From assembly GCA_002329665.1 (NCBI GenBank), contig DCTV01000009.1, positions 27,073 to 39,961 on the forward strand: a stretch of 12,889 nt of DNA, in the 5' to 3' direction. The stretch is from Christensenella sp. UBA1431. GTDB lineage: Bacteria; Bacillota; Clostridia; Christensenellales; UBA1431. Shown piece after piece: positions 7,285-12,889 of this stretch. Position 1 is the first letter of the stretch, and each line of letters starts with the position of its first letter. The notes under the pieces are model-generated. The model searched no databases. It worked only from the letters and a program-made list of their open reading frames with translations, and was not told the DNA's origin. The translations under genes and the position numbers were made by a program.

Positions 7285-7327
7285 CGTTTGTCCACCGAAA
7301 ATCACTCGACCGTATGTCGGCGTGCCT

Positions 7328-8104
7328 TCAGAATCCCGGCGTCAGGGATGGGTGGCTCTTGCTGCGTACCGTGATCGTCAAAACGAGCGATCCGGCATCG
7401 GACAGCTTTTTGTCCGAATAGCGGGCGATGAAGGGCTCGATCACCGGCCGCGCCGCCGGGTCGAGCGCCACCACGCAGGCGTCGGCCGCAACCGGCCTCG
7501 CGTCGATCCCGTTCCTGTCGGCGAGACTGAGCAGTTCCTCCATGGTCTTATGCACGTCGTCCACGTGCAGGACGACGTTTTGAGGGCCGGCGGCCGTGCC
7601 GTAGTCCGCCGCGTCGTCGGCGCCCTTGGCGGCCGCAGTCGCCTGCAGGGCCAGACCGTCCATGCCCTTGTCCGGCTGCACCGTGGTCAAATGCGTGATC
7701 GCGTTCGGCTGTGCGCCGACCGCCTCCGGCACGGTCGCCGCGACGTCGTTCCCCCGCGCGCCGTTGGCGAGGCTGAGGAAAAACCCGGCGCCCACCAGCA
7801 GCATGAGCGCCGCCGCCGCGGACGCTACCTGTATCCTGAAACGCGCGCGCCTTCGGCGCTGCCTCTCCTCCCGGACGGCCCGGAGCCATCCGTCACGGAA
7901 GCCGGCGGGCGGTTCCTCCAGCACGCGAAACGGCGCCATGCGTTCCAAATACAGCCGGTGTTCCGCCATTTTCGACGCGCATGTCCAGCAGTTTAAAGCG
8001 TGCGCCTCCAGGGCCGCGCATGAAGCCTCGTCCAGCTTGCCGCCAAAGTATTCGTCAAGGAGCTCTGTGCACCGCTCGCAATCGATGGAGCCCACCCCCC
8101 GCAA
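7328..8104 (-). CDS. Membrane-anchored zinc-finger anti-sigma factor
   Basis: 258 residues if translation begins at the TTG at 8102-8104; a GTG three codons later is an equally possible start, and neither has a strong ribosome binding site. The N-terminus carries the zinc-binding anti-sigma signature: C9xxC12, then H35xxxC39xxC42. Next come a very basic stretch (RQRRRRARFR, 81-90), one transmembrane helix (about 92-112) and an outside domain of about 145 residues with no motif I recognise. ZAS-domain anti-sigma factors hold an ECF-type sigma factor at the membrane and release it on an external signal. The expected sigma gene normally sits directly upstream, but here the upstream gene is nrdJ, 83 bases away. 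A terminator follows the gene. The target may be encoded elsewhere, or the protein may regulate something else. Confidence 0.75.
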   Translation of the reverse strand: MRGVGSIDCERCTELLDEYFGGKLDEASCAALEAHALNCWTCASKMAEHRLYLERMAPFRVLEEPPAGFRDGWLRAVREERQRRRRARFRIQVASAAAALMLLVGAGFFLSLANGARGNDVAATVPEAVGAQPNAITHLTTVQPDKGMDGLALQATAAAKGADDAADYGTAAGPQNVVLHVDDVHKTMEELLSLADRNGIDARPVAADACVVALDPAARPVIEPFIARYSDKKLSDAGSLVLTITVRSKSHPSLTPGF

Positions 8105-8159
8105 AATGTTCCCGTTGCCAGTTTTGACGCAGGCACCCCCTTTCGGGTTTCAATTATCG

Positions 8160-8185
8160 ACAGGTTTTTCCGCAGTAAAACCCGT
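8160..8185 (-). repeat. Hairpin just after nrdJ
   Basis: In the transcript ACGGGTTTT (8177-8185) pairs with AAAACCTGT (8160-8168), nine pairs including one G-U, with an 8-base loop. It begins two bases past the nrdJ stop codon. There is no T-tract, so it is more likely a 3'-end stabilising or processing hairpin than a full terminator, and read-through into the anti-sigma gene is plausible. Confidence 0.4.
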
Positions 8186-8187
8186 CT

Positions 8188-10413
8188 TTAGCCGCATTTG
8201 GAATATCCGCAGCCGCGGCAGACCACGCAACCTCCCTCGTGTTCGAGCAGGCTCCCGCAATCGGGGCAGTAAACGCTCTTCCGGACATTGACGGGGTTTC
8301 CCTCTTCGGGCGCGACTTCGACCACGTCGGGCATCTGCCGCATGACCTTTTCGAGCACGCGGCCGATGGCGTCCGGGCAGGAGAGCACTTTCAGCCCGTT
8401 CTGCCGCAGCGTCGCATGGCAGCGTATGCCCCTGAGCTGCTCGATGAGGGTATGTACGTCCATCCCCGAACGCAGCGCCATGGACACGAGGCGGCTCGTC
8501 GCCTCCGACTGCGACGGGCAGCCGCCGCCGCGGCCCAGGTTCGTGAAGACCTCGCAGATCCCCTGGTCGTCGTAGTTGACCGTGATGTACAGGTTCCCGC
8601 AGCCGATGCGCACCTTTTCCGTGATTCCCTTCGTGACCTCGGGCCTCGGCCTCGGCTGAATAACGGCGGGCTTTTCGCCTTCCTCCTCCGTTTGCGGCTT
8701 CGCTTCCGCTGCGCCCGTGCTCAACACCTGCGCTTCCCGGCTGCCGTCGCGGTAGATGGTCACGCCCTTGCATCCCAGCCTGAACGCCTTTAGGTAGACC
8801 TCGCGCACGTCCTCGCGCGCCGCGCTTTTGGGGAAATTCACCGTTTTGGATACGGCGTTGTCGGTGTGTTTCTGGAACGCCGCCTGCATGCGGATATGGA
8901 AGTCGGGGGTGATGTCGTGCGCCGTGACGAAGACGCGCCTTATGTCTTCGGGGATCTCGTCGATATGCTTTAGCGACCCTTCCTCGGCGATGCGAAGCAT
9001 GAGTTCGTCGCTCTCGATCCCCCGCTCCCCGAGCACCTGCCTGAAGTACGGGTGCACTTCCGGGAGCTTGTCGTCGTCCATGACGTTGCGCACGAACGAC
9101 ACCGCGAACAGCGGCTCGATGCCGCTGGAGGCTCCGCAGATGATCGAGATCGTCCCGGTGGGCGCGATCGTGGTGGTGGTGGCGTTCCTCACAGGTTCCC
9201 CGTCCGCGAGCGTGCTCTCAGGGAACAGCGGGAAAGGCCCGCGCTCCTTGGCGAGTTCCGCCGACGCCTCGCGGGAACGGCGCTTGATGAAGCCCATCAC
9301 CTTCTCCGCCTCCGCGATAGCTTCTTCCGAGTTGTAGGGGATGCCGAGCTTGAAGAGCATGTCCGCGAACCCCATCACGCCCAGGCCGATCTTGCGTGTC
9401 TTTCGGGTCATTTCCTCGATCTCGGGCAGGGGATACTTGTTCACCTCGATCACGTTGTCCAGGAAACGGGTCGCCAGCGCGACCACGCGGCCGAGTTCCT
9501 CGTAGTCGACCTCGTAGCCCGTCCCTTTTTTTACCGTGACCGCGTCGAGGTTGATCGAACCGAGGTTGCAGGATTCGTAGGGCAGCAGCGGCTGCTCGCC
9601 GCAGGGGTTCGTGCTCTCGATCTCGCCCTCGCCGGGCACCGCGTTGTCGCGGTTGAGGCGGTCGAGGAATACGATCCCCGGCTCGCCGTTTTTCCAGGCC
9701 ATGTCGACGATCAGGTCGAACACCTCTCGGGCCTTCTCCCTGCCGGTCACCTTCTCTGTGGAAGGGTCGACGAGGGCGTATTCCCGGCCTTTTTCTACGG
9801 CTTTCATGAACGCCTCGGTGATCCCGACGCTGATGTTGAAGTTGGTCAGGTCCCTGTTGTCCTTCTTGCACTGGATGAACTCGCGGATGTCGGGATGGTC
9901 CACGCGCAGGATGCCCATGTTGGCCCCGCGCCGCGTCCCGCCCTGCTTTACCGCTTCGGTGGCCGCGTTGAACACGCGCATGAAGCTCACCGGCCCGGAC
10001 GCGATGCCGCCGGTGGACTGCACCGCGGCGCCGCTCGGACGCAGGCGCGAGAAGCTGAAGCCCGTGCCGCCGCCGCTCTTGTGAATCAGCGCCGCGTGCT
10101 TGACGGAATCGAATATCCCCTCCATGCTGTCGGCCACCGGCAGTACGAAACAGGCGGCCAGCTGCCCGAGCGGTTTGCCCGCGTTCATCAGCGTCGGCGA
10201 GTTGGGCATGAACTTGAGCGACGTCATCAGGTCGTAGAACGCTTCTTCGAGTTCCTCTGCATTTGCGCCTTTCATAAAATTATGCTCGGCGCCCGCGATG
10301 GTCCCCGCCACGCGGCGAAACATGCCGTCTATGCTTTCTACAAGCTTGCCGTGCTTGTCCTTGGTCAGATACCGCCTCTCAAGGACCGTTTCCGCATTCT
10401 TGCTCAACTTCAT
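8188..10413 (-). CDS. nrdJ: Class II (adenosylcobalamin-dependent) ribonucleotide reductase
   Basis: 741 residues. It reduces ribonucleotides to deoxyribonucleotides in the cytoplasm, making its thiyl radical with adenosylcobalamin, so it works with or without oxygen. The active-site set is complete: C88 (first redox cysteine, in AACFVLP), N269-P-C271-G-E273 (thiyl-radical cysteine and catalytic glutamate) and C282 in SCNLGSINL (second redox cysteine). The 11-residue spacing from C271 to C282 equals that of the Thermotoga enzyme. PTGTISIICGASSG (418-431) is the phosphate-binding segment. After a charged linker (about 565-595) comes a TSCPD-type domain (about 597-700), and the chain ends in a cysteine-rich tail (C716, C719, C729, C732, C735, C740) of the kind that re-reduces the active site. 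The start has TCCTCCT-complement AGGAGGA spaced eight bases away. Two NrdR boxes overlap its promoter; no partner subunit is needed or seen. Confidence 0.96.
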   Translation of the reverse strand: MKLSKNAETVLERRYLTKDKHGKLVESIDGMFRRVAGTIAGAEHNFMKGANAEELEEAFYDLMTSLKFMPNSPTLMNAGKPLGQLAACFVLPVADSMEGIFDSVKHAALIHKSGGGTGFSFSRLRPSGAAVQSTGGIASGPVSFMRVFNAATEAVKQGGTRRGANMGILRVDHPDIREFIQCKKDNRDLTNFNISVGITEAFMKAVEKGREYALVDPSTEKVTGREKAREVFDLIVDMAWKNGEPGIVFLDRLNRDNAVPGEGEIESTNPCGEQPLLPYESCNLGSINLDAVTVKKGTGYEVDYEELGRVVALATRFLDNVIEVNKYPLPEIEEMTRKTRKIGLGVMGFADMLFKLGIPYNSEEAIAEAEKVMGFIKRRSREASAELAKERGPFPLFPESTLADGEPVRNATTTTIAPTGTISIICGASSGIEPLFAVSFVRNVMDDDKLPEVHPYFRQVLGERGIESDELMLRIAEEGSLKHIDEIPEDIRRVFVTAHDITPDFHIRMQAAFQKHTDNAVSKTVNFPKSAAREDVREVYLKAFRLGCKGVTIYRDGSREAQVLSTGAAEAKPQTEEEGEKPAVIQPRPRPEVTKGITEKVRIGCGNLYITVNYDDQGICEVFTNLGRGGGCPSQSEATSRLVSMALRSGMDVHTLIEQLRGIRCHATLRQNGLKVLSCPDAIGRVLEKVMRQMPDVVEVAPEEGNPVNVRKSVYCPDCGSLLEHEGGCVVCRGCGYSKCG

Positions 10414-10426
10414 TCGCCCGTCCTCC

Positions 10427-10442
10427 TAACTATATATTGTGG
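10427..10442 (-). promoter_or_regulatory. NrdR box 2 (start-codon-proximal)
   Basis: The core CTATATATTG (10430-10439) matches the central CwATATaTwG of the NrdR box consensus completely. It lies directly upstream of the nrdJ ribosome binding site. NrdR is the ATP/dATP-sensing repressor of ribonucleotide reductase genes in most bacteria; its gene is not in this window. Confidence 0.75.
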
Positions 10443-10458
10443 TTGTTGTCTGATTGGA

Positions 10459-10474
10459 ACGCTATATATTGTAT
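10459..10474 (-). promoter_or_regulatory. NrdR box 1 (overlaps the nrdJ -10 element)
   Basis: The same 11-base sequence CTATATATTGT recurs here (10462-10472), 32 bp from the other copy, about three helical turns. NrdR sites usually come as such in-phase pairs. This copy covers the -10 element, so occupancy should block RNA polymerase. Confidence 0.78.
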
Positions 10475-10496
10475 CACCGGCTGCCGGAAAAGTAAA
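10468..10496 (-). promoter_or_regulatory. Sigma-A-type promoter of nrdJ
   Basis: On the minus strand TTTACT (10491-10496) and TACAAT (10468-10473) are separated by 17 bases. The -10 lies within NrdR box 1. No B12-box or cobalamin-riboswitch-like sequence occurs between this promoter and nrdJ; the leader is too short (about 50 bases) to hold one. Confidence 0.6.
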
Positions 10497-10516
10497 ACCA
10501 AAAAATGGGTGAATAC

Positions 10517-10550
10517 AAAAGGGAGACCACATTTTTTCATGCAATCTCCC
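10517..10550 (-). terminator. Probable terminator after murI
   Basis: On the minus strand GGGAGA (10545-10550) pairs with TCTCCC (10521-10526). Inside, GCAT and ATG can also pair around an A-rich loop. Four T residues and an AT-rich stretch follow. It lies 28 bases past the murI stop and ahead of the nrdJ promoter. The T-tract is short, so it may be leaky. Confidence 0.55.
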
Positions 10551-10578
10551 CACAACTCGAAAAATCGAACGCTTCCGC

Positions 10579-11358
10579 TCAGGTTCGGGTCTTAGCGCCC
10601 GCGATCCTTAAAAAGATGTCCCGGAGGCGGTTCGCGTCGCCGGAGGAATAGAACTCGACGCCGCCCTCCCCCGCGCCTTCGCCGAGAAGGCCGCGCTGCC
10701 CGAGGACATGCGCGAGGTGCCGCACCGTCCCCTCGTTCCCGTGCACGGTCTTCGCCCCCGGGAACAGGCTTTGGCAGACCCTCTGCACCGTCTCCTCCAC
10801 CAATACGAAATGCGTGCACCCGAGCACGACGGCGTCGATGGCTGCGCCCACATGCGGCGTGAAGACTTCTTCGATACAAGCCTCGATCTTTGGCGCCTCG
10901 AAGTCCCCTTCCTCGATGAGCCCCACCAGGTCGCTGCAGGGCAGCAAGAGGGCGCTTCTCTTTGGGTCGAACCTTTGGAGCAGGTTCAGAAACCGCGGCT
11001 GGTCCAGGGTCGCCGGCGTGGCCATCACGGCGACGCGCCCTTTTTTGCGCATCGCGAACGCGGGTTTGATCGCCGGTTCCATGCTGATGACCGGGATCTC
11101 GAGGCGAGAGCGCAGCGTTTCCACCGTCACGCTGGTCGCGGTGTTGCAGGCGAGCACGAGCGCCTTGATGTCCAGGTGCATCAGCTCCAGCACGCATTCG
11201 ACCGTGTAATCGAAGATCTCCACGGCCGTGCGTTCTCCGTAGGGCGCGCGCCTGTTGTCGCCGTAATACACGAACCGCTCGCCGGGCAGCAGCTCCTTCG
11301 CGGCGGCCAGCACGCTCAGCCCCCCGATCCCCGAATCGAAAAAAGCTATGGGTCGCAT
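10579..11358 (-). CDS. murI: Glutamate racemase
   Basis: 259 residues, full length for the family. It converts L-glutamate to D-glutamate in the cytoplasm for peptidoglycan precursor synthesis (MurD step), using two cysteines and no cofactor. The sequence shows FFDSGIGGLSVL (6-17, Asp8 and Ser9), YYGDNRRAPYGE (31-42), the first catalytic cysteine in ACNTATS (C71), EPAIKPA (94-100) and the second catalytic cysteine in LGCTHF (C181-T182-H183). The ATG at 11356-11358 has a GGGGGAT ribosome binding site and its own extended -10 promoter, so it can be expressed apart from spoIIP upstream. A hairpin terminator follows. The context is not a wall-synthesis cluster, and murI is often a single gene in Clostridia. 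Confidence 0.96.
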   Translation of the reverse strand: MRPIAFFDSGIGGLSVLAAAKELLPGERFVYYGDNRRAPYGERTAVEIFDYTVECVLELMHLDIKALVLACNTATSVTVETLRSRLEIPVISMEPAIKPAFAMRKKGRVAVMATPATLDQPRFLNLLQRFDPKRSALLLPCSDLVGLIEEGDFEAPKIEACIEEVFTPHVGAAIDAVVLGCTHFVLVEETVQRVCQSLFPGAKTVHGNEGTVRHLAHVLGQRGLLGEGAGEGGVEFYSSGDANRLRDIFLRIAGAKTRT

Positions 11359-11380
11359 CCCTATCCCCCGTACGCCGTTA

Positions 11381-11397
11381 TCGTGTTATGCACACGA
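11381..11397 (-). promoter_or_regulatory. Small hairpin in the murI leader
   Basis: In the transcript TCGTGT (11392-11397) pairs perfectly with ACACGA (11381-11386) around a five-base loop. It falls at the very 5' end of the predicted murI mRNA, where such hairpins often protect the message from 5'-end decay. No link to the translation start is visible. Confidence 0.35.
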
Positions 11398-11400
11398 GCC

Positions 11401-11409
11401 ATTATACCA
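11401..11409 (-). promoter_or_regulatory. Extended -10 promoter of murI
   Basis: The minus strand reads TGGTATAAT, a perfect TATAAT (11401-11406) preceded by TG one base away. No good -35 element lies 16-18 bases upstream, where the sequence is GC-rich, as expected for an extended -10 type. The predicted leader is about 40 bases. Confidence 0.6.
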
Positions 11410-11433
11410 TATTTCGGGGAACGGATGCGCGCC

Positions 11434-12504
11434 TCAGCCGTGTTTCAGGGCGTCGGAAAGCGTCTTTGCCAAATACGGGACCGCGTTGAGCGCCTCGGCC
11501 AGCGTGCTTTCGTTGTGCCCGACCTCGATAAGCATGCAGGAATCGGACACGTGCTGGTTATACCTCCCCGTTTTCACGCAGACGGGCCGCGCCAGCCTGG
11601 GGTTGGTCTTGTTGAGTTGGTCCGTGATGAGCTTTGCGAGCTGGTAGTTCGCTTTCCAGTTGGGCCTTTGCTTGAATCCGTTCCCGGTCTTGCCTTCCCC
11701 GGTGCCTACCACCAACATCAAGCGCGCCACGGACTTGCCGTCGACAGTAACGACGTCCGAGCCGTTTTTGGACGAATACGCGTCCCTGTGAAGGTCGATG
11801 AAGATGTTCAGGTTCGGGTATTTTTTCTTGTACGCCTGCATCGTGACCAGCGAGCGCTCGTACGCCGTGCCCAGCTTGGGCGGCTCGTGGTCCGTCCTGT
11901 CGTGTATGACGTTGAAACCGTATTTCCTCAGTTCTGTCGCAAGGGCGTCGCCGACGCGCACCACGCTCTTGGACTGGTCGTTGGTGCGCCAGCTGCCGGT
12001 GGCCACGTACGCATCGGACGCGGTCTGCGTATAGGCCTCGCAGGTGTGCGTGTGGTAGATCAGTATCTGCGGCCCGCTTCCGGCCAGTTTCGGTATCGTG
12101 TAATCCCCGGGATCGAGGTTGGTCAGTTCGATCTTGATGTCGTCGCCCACCTCGGGATCGATGTCTTCGTGGTCGATGCCGGCCATCGCCTCCATCGCGG
12201 CCTCGCCCTGCCAGGACGCGGTCGTGTCGGTGGGTATGCCCGAGAGCACCGGCATGCCCGCCGACATCAGAAGCTGCGGCGTCAGGATGGTTTGGCCGAT
12301 CCAGCCAAGCAGCATGTCCGAAGTTTGCGCGTCTTCGCCCTGCGCGTCCCCTGCGTCCAGGGTCACGTAGATGCCGCCTTCGTCCTGCGCGGGCGCGCCG
12401 CAGCTTTTAACGAAGGAGAACAGCAGCGCCGCCAGCACCAGCAGCGCAATGGCCGCCCGCTTCGCCCGCAGCCTCCGAACGCTCGCGTTCCTTCTCATCG
12501 GCAT
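11434..12504 (-). CDS. spoIIP: Stage II sporulation protein P (SpoIIP)
   Basis: 356 residues from the ATG at 12502-12504, which has AAAGGG six bases upstream. The frame stays open much further upstream, but that part overlaps a hairpin-rich spacer and lacks a suitable ribosome binding site. SpoIIP is a membrane-anchored peptidoglycan amidase/endopeptidase. With SpoIID and SpoIIM it degrades septal wall during engulfment of the forespore. Here a basic N-terminus and one membrane helix (about 14-34) are followed by a low-complexity acidic linker and the catalytic domain (about 145-352), with IYHTHTCEAY (149-158), FIDLHRDAY (235-243), LMLVVGTGEG (262-271) and the metal-site-like IEVGHNESTLAEA (326-338). 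The gene follows gpr, as in Bacillus and many clostridia. It is slightly shorter than the B. subtilis protein in the linker. Sporulation control (sigma-E) is expected from the family; I could not find a convincing sigma-E promoter. Confidence 0.95.
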   Translation of the reverse strand: MPMRRNASVRRLRAKRAAIALLVLAALLFSFVKSCGAPAQDEGGIYVTLDAGDAQGEDAQTSDMLLGWIGQTILTPQLLMSAGMPVLSGIPTDTTASWQGEAAMEAMAGIDHEDIDPEVGDDIKIELTNLDPGDYTIPKLAGSGPQILIYHTHTCEAYTQTASDAYVATGSWRTNDQSKSVVRVGDALATELRKYGFNVIHDRTDHEPPKLGTAYERSLVTMQAYKKKYPNLNIFIDLHRDAYSSKNGSDVVTVDGKSVARLMLVVGTGEGKTGNGFKQRPNWKANYQLAKLITDQLNKTNPRLARPVCVKTGRYNQHVSDSCMLIEVGHNESTLAEALNAVPYLAKTLSDALKHG

Positions 12505-12510
12505 CACTTG

Positions 12511-12544
12511 CCCTTTCGTATTCAATCTATTCGAACACGAGGGG
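12511..12544 (-). repeat. Hairpin H4 of the gpr-spoIIP spacer, next to the spoIIP ribosome binding site
   Basis: In the minus-strand transcript CGTGTTC (12533-12539) pairs with GAATACG (12517-12523) over seven pairs including one G-U. CCC/GGG (12542-12544 with 12511-12513) closes the base across an internal loop. The G-U pair would be an A-C mismatch on the other strand, so the structure favours minus-strand RNA. The 3' arm contains the AAAGGG that should serve as the spoIIP ribosome binding site, so the fold could limit translation. Confidence 0.45.
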
Positions 12545-12559
12545 CAGTATGCCGTTACG

Positions 12560-12586
12560 CCGAGTCCAACCTTCGGTTTGCCTCGG
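12560..12586 (-). repeat. Hairpin H3 of the gpr-spoIIP spacer
   Basis: CCGAG (12582-12586) pairs with CTCGG (12560-12564). Inside, across a three-by-three internal loop, AACC (12575-12578) pairs with GGTT (12568-12571) around GAA. A two-tier stem like this is more RNA-like than random. Confidence 0.45.
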
Positions 12587-12590
12587 ATTC

Positions 12591-12654
12591 TCTGGCATGT
12601 TGAAACGCGCTCCAGGCGCGTTTCTTCCCCGTTCTGACGCGCATGTCGCCAGAT
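12591..12654 (-). repeat. Hairpin H2 of the gpr-spoIIP spacer: 9-bp perfect stem inside a second stem
   Basis: The inner hairpin is GAAACGCGC (12617-12625), a five-base loop, then GCGCGTTTC (12603-12611), all nine pairs perfect. It is enclosed by TCTGGC (12649-12654) pairing with GCCAGA (12591-12596), and ATG with CAT. No T-tract follows, so it is not an intrinsic terminator. Confidence 0.55.
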
Positions 12655-12666
12655 CGGATTGAAGAC

Positions 12667-12682
12667 GGGGGCTGCGGCCCCC
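12667..12682. repeat. Hairpin H1 of the gpr-spoIIP spacer: GGGGGC-N4-GCCCCC
   Basis: A perfect 6-bp GC stem around a four-base loop, possible on either strand. It is very stable for its size. No T-tract follows on the minus strand. Confidence 0.55.
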
Positions 12683-12696
12683 ATACCCCCACGGAT

Positions 12697-12729
12697 GGAG
12701 TAGCGCTTGTCGTCAGGCTTGCGATCTCC
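12697..12729 (-). repeat. Hairpin H0 of the gpr-spoIIP spacer
   Basis: GGAG (12726-12729) with CTCC (12697-12700) and CGC (12721-12723) with GCG (12704-12706) form a two-part stem with a small internal loop. It is weaker than the neighbouring hairpins but continues the pattern. Confidence 0.3.
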
Positions 12730-12756
12730 CAACGTCCTTGGAGGAATGAGGCCTTT

Positions 12757-12785
12757 TGACGCGCGCGTCAGTTCATGACATGAAC
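12757..12785. repeat. Two abutting perfect palindromes at the end of gpr
   Basis: TGACGCGCGCGTCA (12757-12770, 14 bp, no loop) is directly followed by GTTCATG-A-CATGAAC (12771-12785, 7-bp arms). The second overlaps the gpr stop codon at 12773-12775. On the minus strand no T-tract follows, so this is not a standard terminator for gpr. The pair could bind dimeric proteins, or mark the junction between gpr and the hairpin-rich spacer. Confidence 0.45.
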
Positions 12786-12889
12786 CGGCGCACGTCCTCG
12801 AGCGAAACGCTCTCGTGCAGCGCCATGTTGATCGAATCGGCGACGAGGTCCGCGCAGTCCTCGACCAGCTCGTCGATCTCCTTGGGCGT
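12773..12889 (-). CDS. gpr: Germination protease GPR, C-terminal 38 residues (cut by window edge)
   Basis: The minus strand from the right edge reads TPKEIDELVEDCADLVADSI, then NMALHE and a short variable end, and stops at TGA (12773-12775). GPR proteins end in a VTPKEID...E(D/-)...G(I/L)N.ALH segment, which this matches well. GPR is the self-activating aspartic-type endoprotease that degrades small acid-soluble spore proteins at germination. It is made in the forespore as a zymogen under sigma-G/sigma-F control. The position directly upstream of spoIIP is the conserved gpr-spoIIP order of spore-formers and supports both calls. Too little of the gene is present to judge its catalytic residues. 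Confidence 0.85.
   Translation of the reverse strand, partial: TPKEIDELVEDCADLVADSINMALHESVSLEDVRRFMS

Larger units (their letters stand above)
7011..7327. other. 317-bp gene-free stretch between the anti-sigma gene and the EF-G-like gene
   Basis: Going with transcription, this holds the terminator of the anti-sigma gene (7252-7284), a 14-bp perfect palindrome (7230-7243), a GCCGG/CCGGC hairpin (about 7160-7179), an AT-rich promoter-like zone (7108-7136) and the untranslated leader of the EF-G-like gene. Two minus-strand frames of 25-27 codons occur but lack properly spaced ribosome binding sites, and I do not call them genes. Confidence 0.6.

Noticed and set aside
8105..8150. Riboswitch-like sequence between nrdJ and the anti-sigma gene (CCCGAAAGGG hairpin and a TGCC/GGCA pair)
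   Set aside because: The stems are only 3-4 bp and the segment does not fit any riboswitch consensus I could recall; most likely an ordinary leader.
10414..10578. Cobalamin riboswitch expected before a B12-dependent enzyme
   Set aside because: There is no B12-box-like sequence, and the leader after the predicted promoter is only about 50 bases, too short for that riboswitch.
12505..12600. Sigma-E promoter for spoIIP (CATACT at about 12546-12551 on the minus strand)
   Set aside because: The -10 match is partial, and the sequence where the AT-rich -35 should be is GC-rich and part of a hairpin.
12505..12732. N-terminal extension of spoIIP to a TTG at 12732
   Set aside because: SpoIIP should begin with a short basic segment and a membrane helix, which the ATG at 12504 gives. 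The extension runs through stable hairpins, its AAGGA is only two bases from the TTG, and a good ribosome binding site exists at the ATG.

Overview
The window looks like chromosomal DNA from a spore-forming, GC-rich member of the Clostridia (Firmicutes). The sporulation pair gpr-spoIIP sits at the right edge. Other signs are TTG start codons behind strong AGGAGG-type ribosome binding sites, a class II (B12-dependent) ribonucleotide reductase with NrdR boxes, and a very large ATP-dependent 2-hydroxyacyl-CoA dehydratase-activase protein of the kind found in anaerobes. Coding DNA is GC-rich and promoters are AT-rich. Genus cannot be read from the sequence. Every supported gene is on the minus strand; the long open frames on the plus strand are antisense shadows.

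In the direction of transcription (right to left): the last 38 codons of gpr (germination protease); a 268-bp spacer full of perfect and near-perfect hairpins; spoIIP (peptidoglycan hydrolase of engulfment); murI (glutamate racemase) with its own extended -10 promoter; a hairpin terminator; two NrdR boxes over a sigma-A promoter, then nrdJ; a membrane-anchored zinc-finger anti-sigma factor with no sigma factor beside it, closed by a clear intrinsic terminator; a 317-bp gene-free stretch; an EF-G-like translational GTPase with altered G motifs, closed by an intrinsic terminator; a 65-residue glycine-rich membrane protein; the 1409-residue activase with its own promoter; and the first 36 codons of rpsB (ribosomal protein S2) with promoter and a structured leader.

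The genes do not form one pathway. They read as several short transcription units that share orientation: sporulation (gpr, spoIIP), wall precursor supply (murI), deoxynucleotide supply (nrdJ), signalling (anti-sigma factor), translation (EF-G paralog, rpsB) and low-potential electron transfer (activase). No mobile element, CRISPR array, tRNA or rRNA was recognised. The least explained items are the hairpin-rich gpr-spoIIP spacer, the orphan activase that carries two cluster-ligand cysteine pairs in one chain, the EF-G paralog lacking the usual catalytic histidine, and the rpsB leader hairpin with two Shine-Dalgarno sequences.
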